A DNA stretch of 64,000 nt from Prostheceraeus crozeri. Its lineage: Eukaryota > Platyhelminthes > Polycladida > Euryleptidae. A program made the position numbers and the translations under genes. Shown one piece after another: positions 39,498 to 53,109 of the stretch (position 1 is its first letter; each line of letters begins with the position of its first letter). Where the stretch lies: the NCBI GenBank assembly GCA_907163375.1, contig CAJQUW010009196.1, forward strand, positions 1 to 64,000, read 5' to 3'. The notes beneath the pieces are model-generated. The model saw only the letters and a program-made list of their open reading frames with translations, was not told where the DNA came from and did no database searches.

Positions 39498-42400
39498 TTA
39501 GTCTGTTCGGCTTTTTCCGTGGACGTCCGTAACGTGACGTTGATAGCACCAATCCTCGCTCTTGTCCTGCGGCGTTGCATTGTCATTCACGGGAGGAATC
39601 GGAGACGAAGACGACACTGGAGATGCAAGAGTAGCAGAAACCACTGGTGATGCCGAAGACACAGCAGGAACAGGAAAGCCACGAGACGCAGTAGGAACAG
39701 CAGATATGGGAGACGGAACCGGAACCGGAGGTGCAGGAGTAGCAGGAGCTGAAGAAGCGTCGGACCAAGGAGATGTAACAGGTACTTGAGCGGCAGAATC
39801 CGAATTACTGCCCAGGCTGTCCAGGTCACGAGTTGCCTCGGAGACGAAGCGAAGTTGCTCCACATGTCGATTGTGGATAGATCCGTCCTCGACATCCAGG
39901 ATTGAGGCCATCTTCTTCCCCTTTCTCTTCAGAACTATTCCTCGACGGAATCGCATGTCGTTTCCACGCTGGAACATAACTCTTTGCTGTCCGATAACTC
40001 TGTTCTTCAAAACATGCCCTCGAAAAAGTACAGATGGTCGTTGATGAGTAGTGGCATGATCGGCATTTCTGTATTGGAATAGAAAGCTCAAAATGAACCT
40101 TTCCAGGTCGAAAAAGTCATGAAAGTTCTTAGATTCAGAAGACACAGCTTGTTTCAAAGTCTTGATGAAATTTTCGGCTAAACCGTTGGATTTCGGATGG
40201 CGTGGGGCACTATACAAATGAATTACGTTTATGGACGCTAGCCATTTGTTGAGCTTTGCTTCGGTGAAATGTGTACCGTTGTCGCTTACTAGTGTCTGAG
40301 GAATTCCTTCACGGGAGAAATTGGAGCGGAGGCATCGTTCAGTGAAGGCCGCATCCACTGTCTTCGTCAGAAATACTTCTGGCCATTTCGAATATGAGTC
40401 AACGAAGACGAGACAGTAGTAATTCTTCAAAAATGGTCCAGCGTAATCGATATGCAACCTCTGGTTTACCTCATAGGTGGCAGGCCAGGCACTCCAACTG
40501 CAAGGTGTATTTCTCACCTTTGTGACGCAATTGTCGCATCGACGAGCAAAATTCATTATATCGGCATTGATAGTAGGCCACCAACATAAAAGTCTCGCAA
40601 GGCTTCGCATCTTTTCCACGCCGACGTGTCCAATATGTAGATGCTGCATGATCTGTTTTCTCAAACAAGGAGGAATGACTGTCAGCTCTCGGAATGCCAA
40701 ATTGCCCTCGATTGTTATGCTCAATTCTTCACGAATGACATAGAATTCCCTGAATTGACGTTTGGCTTTAGATGACCAGCCAGCTCTAACGGCGCGAAGA
40801 ACCGGTTCATAGTAACGTTTCGTTTCCTGCGTAATTTCAGTGCAGTCGATCGGCAAGGGCTGAATGAAGAGTGTGTTGGTGGAGCTATCATCTTCAGATC
40901 GGGCATAACGCGAGAGGTAGTCAGCTTGGGGAATGTTGGCACCTTTCCAAAATTCCACGTCGTAATTGTACGAAGACAGTCGCCAAGACCAGCGTTGCAA
41001 CATATTCGAGGTCCCCTTCGAGATTGATCCTTGAGGATTGAAAATATGCGTGAGGGAACGGTGATCCGTCACAATGGTGAAACAGAGTCCAAACAGGAAC
41101 TTGTGCAAACGCTTGACGCACCAATGAATGGCCAAAGCCTCCTTTTGTGTCTGCGAGTATCCAACTTCGCTAGGACTCAACTTCCTCGAAATACAAATCA
41201 CCGGAGAGCCATCTTGTTCCAACATGCCGCCTATCGCCCTTTCTGATGCATCGCATACCAGACGCGTTTTAGTTGCATTCATGGAGAATGGCTTGAGCTT
41301 CTTGTTAAAAATCTCGTTCTTTAATCGTTTCAGAGCATTACGGTGCTTCTCTTGCCATTCAAATTCGCACCCCTTCTTGCATAAATCAAATAGGCATGCT
41401 GCAACGTAAGCGAAATTAGGGTTGAATCGGCTGTAGTACTGTAAGCACCCAAGTACGGAATGAAGTTCTTGTTGCTTGCTGGGCTCATTGGCTGTCATGA
41501 TGGGAACGAACTTTTCAGGGTCCGGCTGAATTCCTTCAGAGGTACCCGAGGTAGCGTATACTGGAGACACCGAAAATACTCTTGGACTTGTTTATTCGCA
41601 CGTTGAAATCTATCAGGCGTTGGAGTAATTGCACAAGGACATCGTCATGCTCTTTCTTAGTCTTGGCGTAAATCAAGAGGTCATCTTGGTAAGAAATGAC
41701 ATTGGGAAGGTCGCTGATTATTTCATCAATGACAGACTGAAATATTGATGAAGACACGTGCCATCCGAAAGGGAGGAAACGCATGGAGTACAGTCCGAAA
41801 GGAGTTATTAACGTCGTTAATTCTTGAGACGCTTCGTCGAGAGGAATTTGCAGGATCGCATTCTCGAGGTCCACTTTGCTGAAAACTGAAGCTCCGTTCA
41901 AGTTTGAGAATAAGTCCTCTGGTTCCAGCGTAGTAGGGGCATGGTGCCGCAGAATTGGATTGATGGTGATCCGATAATCACCGCAAACGCGTGGTTGGCC
42001 ATTGGACTTCAACGGTGTAACGATCGGAGTGGCCCAACGAGAACTTGTGACCTTGACAGCGATGCCATCATCAATCCATTTGTCAAAAATCTTCTTGACT
42101 GGCTCCCTAAGACCGAAAGGAATAGGCCTACTCTTGAAAAATCTGGGTTCGCTACTGTCGTGGTCAACGTGGATGGGAGGAATCTTGATGCCGCCTGAAC
42201 ATGCTGATGCAGATTCGATCAATGTACTTATCCCGACGTTCGTTTCACTCTCTTGCGTACTGGTACTGGGATCAGCAGTTATCATCATCATTGCATTTTC
42301 GAATGCTTGTTGCACTTCGGGATGTAACCGGAAGGCGTCTTTTTTCCCCAAAATGTTGAAGCGGTCGCAAACCAAGAAGAGAACATCGTAACCATTAACT

Positions 42401-43499
42401 TTGAGATTGATTTCGCCGTGAACTTCAAGTTGATGCCCTGTAACACCACGAACGGGAGAACTTCTGGAAACTGGGAGGAGCTCAGCATCGAAAGGTTGGA
42501 TAGAGTCAGACCTGATGAACGAATGAACTACGCAACCGGTATCATAAATAAATTCAATCTGTCTTCTGTTGTGGGAGGAATCAGATACATCACATATTCG
42601 CTTTACATGTTCATCATCGTCTACTGCCAGGCAATATTCCTCGTCTGAAAGGGACTTGGCTTCTTCGACTAAGTGAACAACATCTTCTTTAGATAGTCTG
42701 CTCATACAGGCTTTGCTAATATGTCCTTGTTTGTGACATGAATTACATGTGGCATTGCGAAATTTACAGTTTTGCCTTAGATGGTCCTTTCCTCCACAAG
42801 AATAATAGTGGCCCTTCGGATTACCGTTACTGGAAGCTTGGAACGACTTAGATTGACGTTGCCTTGAATGAAAATTGTTGGACTGTGACTTATGGAAGTT
42901 ACTGGTAGGCGCGGACTTAGGTCTATACTGCGTGGTCTTCTTCTTATGAAACGTTGACAGAACTGGTTTCTCAACGTGGTGCGATCTTACGGCTGAGTCA
43001 ATGGAAACGTGAGCGTTGGCGATTGCTGTAGCAGATTCGAATGTCAAGTTGGCTTCAGTCAAAAATTTGCGTCGAATGTGATCGTCATTGATGCCTGCGA
43101 CTAACCGATCCCTCAGGTGGGTTTGCAACTCTGATCCGAAATTACAGTTCATGGACTGTTTTTGTAGTTGAAGAATGAAATCGGCTATAGACTGGTTTGA
43201 CCTGCGAACTAGAGTGTTGAAAACTGCCCTTTCGTGAATTTCATTATTTTAGGACGTAAATGATCCAGCAGGTACTTCTCAACTTCTGCCGGTTTGAGGT
43301 CAGCTGGCTTCTTAGGATGGCTCAATTCTTTTAGCAATTTGTAACCTGACTTTCCTAGAAGCGTAAGGAAATTGGCAATTACCTTTTTTGGAGAATCAAT
43401 AGTATCATTAGTGATAATGTACTGTTCGAATCTTTCGAACCATTCCTCAATTGAATCAACATCAGTTATGTCAATAGGTTCTAACGCACGTTCGGCCAT
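39498..43499 (-). pseudogene. Gypsy gag-pol region, fossil
   Basis: Minus-strand parts in order: Gag start (MAERALEPIDITDVDSIEEW, near 43499); two zinc knuckles (CGGKDHLRQNC and CNSCHKQGHISKAC, about 42806-42704); protease (FIYDTGC, near 42550); reverse transcriptase with YQDDLL (42150-41550); RNase H (LVCDASERAIGG, from about 41260); integrase with HHCC zinc finger (HIGHVGVEKM, CDNC), catalytic core (LHIDYAGP, LVSDNGTHF, SNGLAENFIKTLK; 40640-39950) and a Pro/Ala/Ser-rich tail. Gag and Pol appear not to be separated by a conventional boundary, as in Mag-like Gypsy elements. It looks broken about twice. Confidence 0.9.
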
Positions 43500-43518
43500 C
43501 CTGCTCGCGACGCCAATT

Positions 43519-43878
43519 TGTTGCGTATTGTATTTAACTGAAGCATGTATTGAAATGAATTGAATTGCCGAATTATGGATTATGAGCGGAATGCCGAAAG
43601 ATGAGGTAATGTACCAATTGCTCTGACCTTATATAAGAAACTTAAAACTCACCGGAGTAATTCGAAGTAAATTATAATGTTCGAAGTTAAAGTTACAACG
43701 ACGTAAAGCAAGGATGTTAAGTGCCACGGTTACAAGCAGAAATATTGAAAGTCTGATTTTAAAACCGACTTGTTTAGACGTTGTTAAACGTGTAGTATGA
43801 CAACAATAATTAACGTAGATAAACAAGGAGTAATTGTTTATACTTGTGATCATAGAGTAAGACAGTCAAAGCGTCACA
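43519..43878 (-). repeat. Gypsy 5' LTR
   Basis: Matches the other LTR closely. Just inside, on the minus strand, AATTGGCGTCGCGAGCAGG is the likely primer-binding site, ending at the first ATG (MAERALEPID). The tRNA is not assigned. Confidence 0.9.
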
Positions 43879-43883
43879 CCCCA

Positions 43884-44734
43884 GTATATTTCTGACAAGA
43901 GACAATGACTTGCTTACCAGCTTCACGTGCTGATGATCAGAGCAGGCCGTCTTCGCTAATCCTGTGTCTGGCGACAACTGAAGTCTCGATTACTCACTCG
44001 AATAGTTACTTTCACCAAGTAAAATTTCATCACGTGATAGCGTTGGATGAAAAGCTGCATGAATATTATGAAAATCCAGATTTCCCTTTTCACGTTGCGC
44101 AATGTCATATTTCAGACTCGTGGCGCGTCTGCCCAGGTTTCTCTTAGCCTAACTAATAACTTTCTCGTCTGTATCAAACAGGTCGACCATCTCACAAGCT
44201 TCATTACGCAATTTCTACACAAAGTGACGTTATGAGTTTGTCAATGAAATTCTCTTTCAAGACAATAAACTACCACAAGTTTGGAAGACAACGCCCAGCG
44301 TACTCGACCTAGCTTACTGTGCAATAACCATTGCATGTACTTGTTGTATTATTCTTACTAGCAGCAGCACAAAGCTCAATCAATACTTGCCTCCGCACCA
44401 GTCAGTCGGTAATGATGTATAATAGCGGATTAGGAAGTAAGTCTGACAAACGTTTTCCAAGAATCCACAGCCTTGCAGAACCGAAATATATCTATTTGAA
44501 ATATGAGCACTTAAACAAAATACACCCAAAACTTCTAAATGTGCCGTAAGTTAATTGAGTACCGTTGTGCTTCAAAAATGTCTTCATAAACAGAAAATGA
44601 AGGGAAATTTCAGCGTCAACAAGTAGGCTCACTCTGTGTGAAGTAAGGGTGAAACAAGTGTATTCCGTTAGTGCTCACAAAATACGGGAATGTACAGTCT
44701 CTTGCAAAAGTTTAAGAACACTTGCAAAAAAACG
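43884..44734. other. Non-coding spacer between two LTR elements
   Basis: Nothing recognised. Short open frames at 43905-44549 overlap in different frames and show no domain. Confidence 0.45.
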
Positions 44735-44980
44735 CTACATGAACATTATTTTGTTTTAGTTCATCAAATGATTATTGTGTGCAGTGAAGAAAATGGACAA
44801 ACAGACGATATAGATACTTTCGAGTATACGAACACACTGTTAACCACGCTTTCGATCAATGCATTTGTTGCAATATGTTATAGTCCATTGACTCCGATCA
44901 TAATCGATGATTATCTGAATAATAAAGAATATCTCGATCCAGTGTTTTGACTTCCGAAACAAATAGAAAATGACATTACA
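44735..44980 (+). repeat. BEL/Pao upstream LTR copy
   Basis: Shares its sequence with 50691-50937. An open frame inside it is only a by-product of the LTR sequence and is duplicated at the other end. Confidence 0.88.
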
Positions 44981-45189
44981 TGGTGCCGCGACCCGGGAAG
45001 TGTAATTGCCCTTGCATTCACATCACGACGGAGAGGATTAGAAGTACATCGAATTCGCCACATCTTCTTTGTGTCACGGATCTTTATTGATTCTTCATTG
45101 TGTAGAACTCTTCTTTGATTGCCATTATTACTCTGATAATTCTGTCTGTATTTTGCAGTTCTGTGTACGTCGTATGAGTAGTCATAACC

Positions 45190-48100
45190 TTAATATGGAT
45201 TTTTCTTTGAAAAAATATAAGTTGTTGAGGACTCCCATCAGGGCTAAAGTAACTAAGTATAAAAACTTATTAAAAGACTCAGCTAAGCAGGAAATTCCGC
45301 GCGACTCTTTGGTTCTAATTATAGCGAGTTTAGAGGACGCATCGAATGAATTGAAAAAGGCAGACGAACTCGTTACAGACCGATTGGCACAATTGAATTC
45401 TGAAGATCCAGATAGCTATCCGGATGATGATTTGGAGGAAGAGATATCTAAAAGCGCAGATATTCAACAAGATGTAGAGGAACTTATTTTGTCGGTCAAA
45501 TTGAATACTGTGTCAATGGAAAAGCATAGTCCGGGGGCAAATGTCCACCAACCACTGCTCACAGAACAGTTACCCTTAAAGGACCCAAGATGCCTGCTGT
45601 TAAAATCCCAAATTTCTCAGGTGATCTACTGTTTTGGCAAACATTCTGGGACACGTTCAGAGCCAATGTCCACGAAAATGTAGAATATTCAAAGGTTGCA
45701 AAAATGGCATTTTTGAAGGAGAATTTAAGGGGTGAAGCAGCTGAGGCTTTACAACACTTTCAAATCACTGACGCTTGCTATGATCAGGCTATCGATTTAC
45801 TCAAGTCTCGATTCGGTCGTGAACAGGATGTAAAATTCGCTCACATGTTGGAGTTGCTAAACATTACGCCTGCTACTAAAATGAATGAGTTACGATCTGT
45901 AATTGACAAAGTTGAGGGCCACCTGCGATGTCTAACAACCTTAGGATTTTCTGAAAAGGAAAACTCAGAATTGTTCACATGCGTCTTACTATCCAAGATA
46001 CCTGAACGTGTCAGAGCCGACTTCACTCGTAGAAAGGGTCATCTAGACTGGAACTTACCTTTGCTTCGTGAAATTCTTACCGATGAAATTCGAGCGCTTG
46101 ATAGTTATAAGCTTAGCAACAGCACCACCAAATATTCGAAGGATAAGAAACTTTACTACAATCCCCACCGCCCTCCGATGACAACCCAGGCTTTAGTCAG
46201 CAACGACGATAAGCACATCAGTTGTGCGTTTTGTTCTGAGAGACATTTCTCCGATGAATGTCAACGGTACAACACAAGACTAGCTAGGATAAATCGGCTC
46301 ACGGAAAATGAAGCATGTTTCAAGTGTCTTAAAAAATCTCACAAAGCTTCTAGCTGTAAACGATCGAAACCATGTTTCTATTGCAAACGAGAGACACATC
46401 ATTCGGCCATTTGTACACAACGGAAATCGAGTTCGGAAAGGATCAGGAGACCTACGGATGAACATATTAATGTCGCACCGGTGGTACCAGCAGAAGGTCA
46501 AAATTCTGAGCCATCACTGTCGCTGGTCTCTCCATCAAAATCGCTCCTTCCCCTAGCTACGGTAATTGTCAAACATGATCTCAACCGTGCAAACAGAAAG
46601 GATGTAGGGAAGGAAATGCCCATGAAATTGATACTCGATGGGGCAAGTGGTAGGTCCTATATCACTGAACGAGCGGCCAAAGCACGTGAAGTCGCACTCG
46701 TATGACGTACTTACGTATGCATCATTTGGTTCGGACAAGATAACCTCTCGGCGGGTTCCTGTTGCTGATATCGCAATCAAAACGATCGATGACAACTGGA
46801 TCAAACTCAAAGTTACGATAGTACCGGTAATCACTAGTCCTGTAAACAAATACCCAATCGATAGAACCAAATTTCCAATTTTGAACTCGATTCAATTAGC
46901 TGAGCCTCTGTCAGCTTCAATGGAACGGACTGAATTGGATGTCCTTGTAGGACTTGATCATTACTTCGCAATCGTACTCAAGGAAAGAATAGACCTGACA
47001 ACAAATCTGGTGCTTTTGCACACTCGCATTGGTTGGGTACCTACGGGTTCGATCGAAAGGGGAAACGCTGAATCAACAAACCTGATTTGTCCTGAAATTG
47101 CGCTTCTAACTACTGAGTCGGACCGTCTCATGCAATCTGTTGAGGAGCTGTGGACTCTCGATACAATCGGAATTAAGGACTGCGGTCAAACTTCTGACAA
47201 TGACCTGGCTCTACATCAATTCAATAAGTCAATCCAGCTAATAAACGGAAGATACACAGTCAGTTGGCCATGGAAAAGGAAGTCGCCTGAACTGAAATCA
47301 AATCTTGGCCTCGCCTGGGGCAGACTGAAATCGCTGTTGCATAGTTTGAATAATCGACCGGATGTTCTCGCGCAATATCATGGAATGATAACCGAACAGC
47401 TCCAGGCTGGAGTAATCGAAAAGGTTGAGGAATCATTCCTGACGGCCAAACTGGCAAATGATGAAGAAAATCGTGTGGTACACTACCTACCACATCATGC
47501 TGTACACAAAGAAAACAGTCAAACTACTCGGTTACGGATAGTATATGACGCATCTTCAAAACCAAAACGATCAGATTTAAGTCTGAATGATTGTCTCCTG
47601 AAAGGTCCAACCATTTTGCAAGAGCTTCCTGGAATATTGATTCGATTTCGACTACACCCAATCGGACTAGTAGCCGACATAGAAAAGGCATTTCTCCAAA
47701 TTGGCCTTCACAATCCTGATCGCGATGTCTGTCGCTTCTTGTGGCCCAAAGATCCGCTTGAATCGAATTCCAAGGAAATTCAAATTTTTCGCTTTAAGAG
47801 GATCCCCTTTGGGGTGATCTCGAGTCCGTTTTTACTCGCAGCTACAATCAATCATCATATCAGATCAAGTCAATCTCCGTATGCTAAACAAATAACTTCA
47901 AACATGTACGTCGACAACCTAGTGAGTGGCCAGGGGAACTCCGAATCCGCCTTGCATTTCTACATGTCCGCCAAACAACTGTTTCAATCAGCCAACATGA
48001 CTCTTCGAGAATGGGGATCAAATTCGCCAGATGTTCTCAAGCAGATTCCTGAAACGGATAAGGTCACACAGAAGACCGTAAAAGTTCTAGGACTTCAATG

Positions 48101-50632
48101 GGATCAAATTGAAGATCAGATGTCATTTGCATCGCTCAATAGAGAAGTAGCGCAACCATTGACGAAAAGGAATATTCTACATAACGCATCAAAGATGTTT
48201 GATCCACTGGGATATGCATCACCGGTGACGGTTCGACCGAAACTCCTTATACAAACCATATGGAAGGATAGGTATGACTGGGATCAACCTCTACCACCGG
48301 AAATCAATGAACGATGGAATGGTATTCAGTCTGATCTCATTGAACTCAGCAACATAAAGTGGCCTCGGTTTGCTGGCATTATCAGAGATGACGATGTTGA
48401 ACTTCATGTCTTTGTCGACGCATCTAAGGATGCGTACGGCGCTTATGTCTACGTAAGGAAGGAAGAAGATGAATCAGATACAACAGTTACTTTACTACTC
48501 GCAAAAAATCGAATCGCTCCAGTGAAAGAAATATCGCTTCCCCGACTTGAGTTGATGGCTGTTGCCTCATGAAACACGTTGAAACGATATCAAGTCTGTC
48601 CATCAAACAGAAAACACTTTGGAGTGATGCAAAATGCGTACTTCATTGGATACAAAGCGAGAAGCCCAAACCAGTATTCGTGGAGAATCGAGTACGAGAA
48701 ATTCGACAAGGGGAAATTCATGAATTTCGATATGTACCAACGAAAGAAAATCCAGCCGATCTCCTCAGCCGCGGAATTTCAACAAGTGTGCTAATCGACA
48801 ATTCACTGTGGTGGTCTGGTCCACACTGGCTGAAGGATAGGCCTACCGGTTGGCCTGAGTCGATGACCGTGGATAACTCTGTGAGCGAAGAGATCGAATG
48901 TGTTGACACAAGTGCGCTAGTTACAAGCGAAGCAATCAGAAAGAAATCACCGTTTGATTTGAATGTTGCCGACTACTCATCCTTAAAAGGACTACTTAAC
49001 GTGATTGCTTGGTGTCTCCATGCTTCAAATGCCTTCTTCAAACGTGAAATTGAAAGAACGAATCATTTGCATTCCACGGAAATTAAAGAAGCGCAGAATC
49101 TTTGAGATAAATCAGTTCAAAGCACTGAGTTTCATTCAACAAAGGAAGACCTACAGAAAGGTGTCAAGTGCAAAATCATAAAACACCTTGATCTATTTGA
49201 AGACGAAACGGGTGCCCTGAGATGTGGTGGCAGACTGCGAAACTCTTCATTGAACGACTTAGCAAAGTTCCCTGTCCTATTACCAAAGAGCAATCATTAT
49301 TCCAATCTCGTTATTCAACAGTCTCATGAAAGAATCCTTCATCAAGGTACAAAGCATGCTTTAGCTACGCTGCGAGAATCACATTGGATTCCGTCAGGCA
49401 GATCACAGGTACAGAAGATAATAAGAAAATGTACTGTCTGCAGAAGACATGACGGTGGCTGCTTCCGTACACCTCCACCGCCACCCTTGCCGGAGGGTCG
49501 AGTAAACCGAAGATATCTATTCGCTGTAACTGGAACTGATTACTTGGGACCACTGCTAGTAAGATCAAATGAAAACACAGATCCCACCAAAAAGATATGG
49601 ATCTGTCTATTCACATGTGCCCCAGTAAGAGCAATACATTTGGAAGTTGTAGAATCGATGTCTACACACGATTTTATTCTTTGCCTACGACGTTTCATCG
49701 CAACTCGTGGAACACCTGAAGTAATAATCTCCGACAACGCTAAGCAATTTCGCCTCGCTGGAAGCGCGATGATCGAAAAAATGTGGATGAATACATTCAA
49801 TAGTAACGACGTACAGAGCTATGTTGCGCAACATGGCATTTCATGGAAATACATTGTACAAAAAGCCCCATGGATGGGCGGGTTTTATGAGCGCCTCGTC
49901 GGATCAGTCAAATCATGCATGGAGAAAGTATTGGGACGATCATTCATTTCTCTTCAACAGTTACAAACGCTAATTAAAGAAATTGAAGCGATGATAAACA
50001 CACGCCCACTGACATATGTGGACTCGGACATCGATGCCATTATAGCTTTAACACCCGCTGACTTCGTTGGAGGCAGGTCGTCAAGCCTCGGAATACCAGC
50101 TGCTTCACGAGTTAGAGAACCTCCACAAAGGAGCGTTGCAGTATTGATTGATTTATGGAAACGGGAACAACATTACGCCAATATGTTCTGGGAATCCTGG
50201 TTCAAACATTACCTCGTGTCTCTGAGAGAACGGAATGACTCGAAATCTCACCGAAATTCCCCCCCCCCCTTTACTCCGAAAGTGGACCAAGTTGTCATTC
50301 TCAAAGACATTCAACGTCCTCGCGGTCAATGGAAACTGGTAAAGATATCCACATTACATACTAGCCAGGATGGAAAAATACGATCAGCCACAGTTTCAAC
50401 GCACAATGGAAAACTATTACGTCGCCCATTACAATTGCTGATACCCTTAGAATACGACGATACCGAAGAATGTGACATCGAGGAAGACAACCCCGAAATG
50501 AAAACGCAGGAAGATGAAGAAATGAAAAGCTCAACCGAAGAAAACACATCTATCGCTTTGAATGAACCACCGAGTCGTCCTAGGCCTCCTCGCAAAGCTA
50601 AATCTTGTGCTCTTGCTCAACTTATGCCATAG
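45190..50632 (+). pseudogene. BEL/Pao gag-pol region, fossil
   Basis: Parts recognised: Gag of the DUF1759 type (IPNFSGDLLFWQTFWDTF near 45605; LLKSRFGREQDVKFAHM), zinc knuckles (CSERHFSDEC, CFKCLKKSHKASSC, CFYCKRETHHSAIC; about 46225-46420), and aspartic protease of the DUF1758 type (LILDGASGRSYI near 46630, then the LDVLVGLDHY block). Next are reverse transcriptase (RIVYDASSKP, LVADIEKAFLQI, FGVISSPFLL, MYVDNLVSG; 47470-48000), RNase H (FVDASKDAYGAYV near 48410, then PRLELMAV), and integrase (zinc finger HERILHQGTKHAL...CTVC; core TGTDYLGPLL, IISDNAKQF, GGFYERLVGSVK; 49320-50400). YVDN in place of YxDD is usual for BEL/Pao. It looks broken about four times. Confidence 0.9.
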
Positions 50633-50644
50633 CTCAGGTGGGAG

Positions 50645-50937
50645 TGTCGGAAATATCATTCCGAATTTTTCTGTATCTGTTTCACCATACACTACATGAA
50701 CATTATTTTGTTTTAGTTCATCAAATGATTATTGTGTGCAGTGAAGAAAATGGACAAACAGACGATATAGATACTTTCGAGTATACGAACACACTGTTAA
50801 CCACGCTTTCGATCAATGCATTTGTTGCAATATGTTATAGTCCATTGACTCCGATCATAATCGATGATTATCTGAATAATAAAGAATATCTCGATCCAGT
50901 GTTTTGACTTCCGAAACAAATAGAAAATAACATTACA
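50645..50937 (+). repeat. BEL/Pao downstream LTR copy
   Basis: Starts TGTCGGAAATATC after the purine-rich GGTGGGAG and ends CATTACA, as expected for BEL/Pao LTRs (TGT...ACA). Confidence 0.87.
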
Positions 50938-53109
50938 GAAAGTTTTCCCCACGTTCGGAGCACGTCAAAAAGCCACGTTAGTCAAATTTAGCACTATCCC
51001 CACTGGCTTACATTTTATTATTATCTCTTATCTCTACCCCATTCTAGGTCAATTATGAAATTATTCAATGTACTAGTGCCTCTCATTTCTCTCAAAGTTA
51101 TCAAATTAGTGAATATAGCGTACTTGTTAAACATTTATCCTCAATCAAAAATGAATTCCGCACTTCTCATCAACCTTGTCACTTCTAATTCGCATTATAA
51201 AACTACTAATTACAGTCTACAATTATAGCTTTATTCGCGATCACCATTTCTTAGCCTGCAAACATTTAACATTTACATGAAATTTAGAAAAAACATTGTT
51301 GTTCAACGTCATACTGCCACGAAATGTTTCAAGGATTTGCAGCTCATTATAGCATCACTGCAAAACTATAACATTCGTAGACAATGACAAAAATGTGCAA
51401 GAAATCACTCATCTCTCAGAAACAAGTCCAGGCCTACACAGTGATCAAAAGATTCTCCCTCGCCATATGGACGAACTCGTGTAATTGATTTGGTTAAATC
51501 CATTCATATTTTCAGTATTGATTCTTGTGGGGCAGCGACTCTTGTCTGAAATACACAATAAAGATATTGTTTTGTACGCAAAAAACATAAGTTTGCAAAA
51601 CATCTTTCGAATGGCACAATTCGTTGCCATTCACAGTATATTGTAAAAAACAATTCACATCATTAAAACATTTACAGAGAATTTCAGAAATTCGTCGTCT
51701 TAGATAATGAAACAAACAGAGTTTTAAACAGATGATGAGACAATTCATAGACATATGGATTTGTATTCAATTTGCATGATGACTTACATATGGCACAACT
51801 GATCCACATACTGCGGACTGGTTCAAATTACACTCATGTGACAATTTGTAGGAAATAAAAAATAGATTTTCGACAAATGGATGCACACATAATCATAAAC
51901 ATACTGCATGCATAAGTCCAAAAATATTAAGAATTGTGTACACGCACGTACATATAACAGTAGTCTCAGCAATAATTATTAAGTTATTCCCGCGACTGGT
52001 GATCAATGTCATTTATCACAGAATATTCCAAGATTGAAGTGTGTCAGCCTCTAAATATGATAAATTATCTTAAGCGTGAGGAAGCAATCTTACTCGGATA
52101 GAATTCAAGAGCAAAGAAATTCGCAACAAATTAATTGATATCAGATGACGCTATCGTTTTATTGACAACAAAATCATATTTCTTTTATTTTTTGCGATTT
52201 CATGAAGCTTCAAAATTTAAATCATATAATTTCGTGAAAACATAAAGCATCATGTAGTTAATTCACTTAAACTTAGGCAATGAAAGGAGTATAAACATCT
52301 CACCTGCAAGCTTTGGCAATTGATTATATTAATCATCTAAAAACATTTTGTGGTCAGAATGCATCAAACTATTGTCTTGTCTCTAGCTATAACTAGCTAT
52401 AATCACGAGATGACACTCAAAGCCCTGGTTTTCAGCGACGAATGTAGGAGATAAAGTCAAGTCACTAAATGAGGTGAACCAAATCACAATAAATTTTGTA
52501 AGATGATAGCGACAAAAGCTAAGTCGGTGACTTGAAAATACAAAATAAATGATCTGTTAATTGATTGTGGAGGTCGAATGTGGTTCGCGGATTTGAGTTC
52601 CTCTAAATGTCCAAGTAGCAGATGTTTCACTAAAGCCGTAATGTTAGACATGAATCACGTTGAATGCGCAGAGTAGCCTGGAATGAAATGAAGACCGTTT
52701 GCACGTTTCCTTTCTCGCTGTCATGTGATTATCGATGGTGACGCGTCGATTGAAGGTCAGTCGCTCAGGCGGTAGTGGGGAGATAATCTGTGCGCAGTTC
52801 TCCTCTATTCAGAAATGAAATAGCGATGGGCATGCAATGACCGCTTTATCTTAACGCTGCGTAAACCATCGAAAGACGACTCAGTCCATGCATCGAATTA
52901 GCACAGCCGCAAAAAAGCCTTATTGTATGATAATATCAAAATGTTGTAATTGTAATATATTCCAAATGCAGTCGCAAAATTGTGATTCTTCAGATGCCAA
53001 GTATGAATCCTATTAATATAAGTGATGCATGGGTAGAAATTAATGATGAATTTTTATTTTATCTTACTTTCATTTATCATTACTTCTATTATCTTAGTAA
53101 TTTTTAGTT
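50938..53109. other. Non-coding, nothing recognised
   Basis: About 2.2 kb without a convincing gene, RNA or repeat. The open frames at 51445-51754 on the minus strand show no domain. Confidence 0.45.

Larger units (their letters stand above)
38930..43878 (-). mobile_element. Ty3/Gypsy LTR retrotransposon, fossil
   Basis: LTRs at 38930-39286 and 43519-43878, with a perfect 5-bp target duplication CCCCA (38925-38929, 43879-43883). On the minus strand the order is 5' LTR, primer-binding site, Gag, protease, reverse transcriptase, RNase H, integrase, polypurine tract, 3' LTR, which is the Gypsy order. The LTRs differ by about seven substitutions and one small indel, roughly 98 percent identity, so insertion is recent. 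The coding part looks broken about twice, so it is recorded as a fossil. It landed about 150 bp beyond the end of P/THAP copy 2. Confidence 0.93.
44735..50937 (+). mobile_element. BEL/Pao LTR retrotransposon, fossil
   Basis: Direct terminal repeats at 44735-44980 and 50645-50937 share a nearly identical 243-bp core (CTACATGAACATTATTTTG to GACATTACA). The downstream one is longer, so the upstream one is not a full match. A primer-binding-site-like TGGTGCCGCGACCCGGG follows the first repeat and a purine-rich GGTGGGAG precedes the second. Gag, protease, reverse transcriptase, RNase H and integrase follow in BEL order on the plus strand. It looks broken about four times, so it is recorded as a fossil. 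The shared cores look identical except for one or two bases, so the element is young. No target duplication was found. Confidence 0.9.

Noticed and set aside
39562-39895. Gly/Thr-rich and Leu-rich frames near the Gypsy 3' end
   Set aside because: Alternative frames of the Pro/Ala/Ser-rich integrase tail.
44690-50907. A repeated peptide frame at 44690-44950 and 50605-50907
   Set aside because: Both lie inside the BEL/Pao terminal repeats; they are duplicated LTR sequence.
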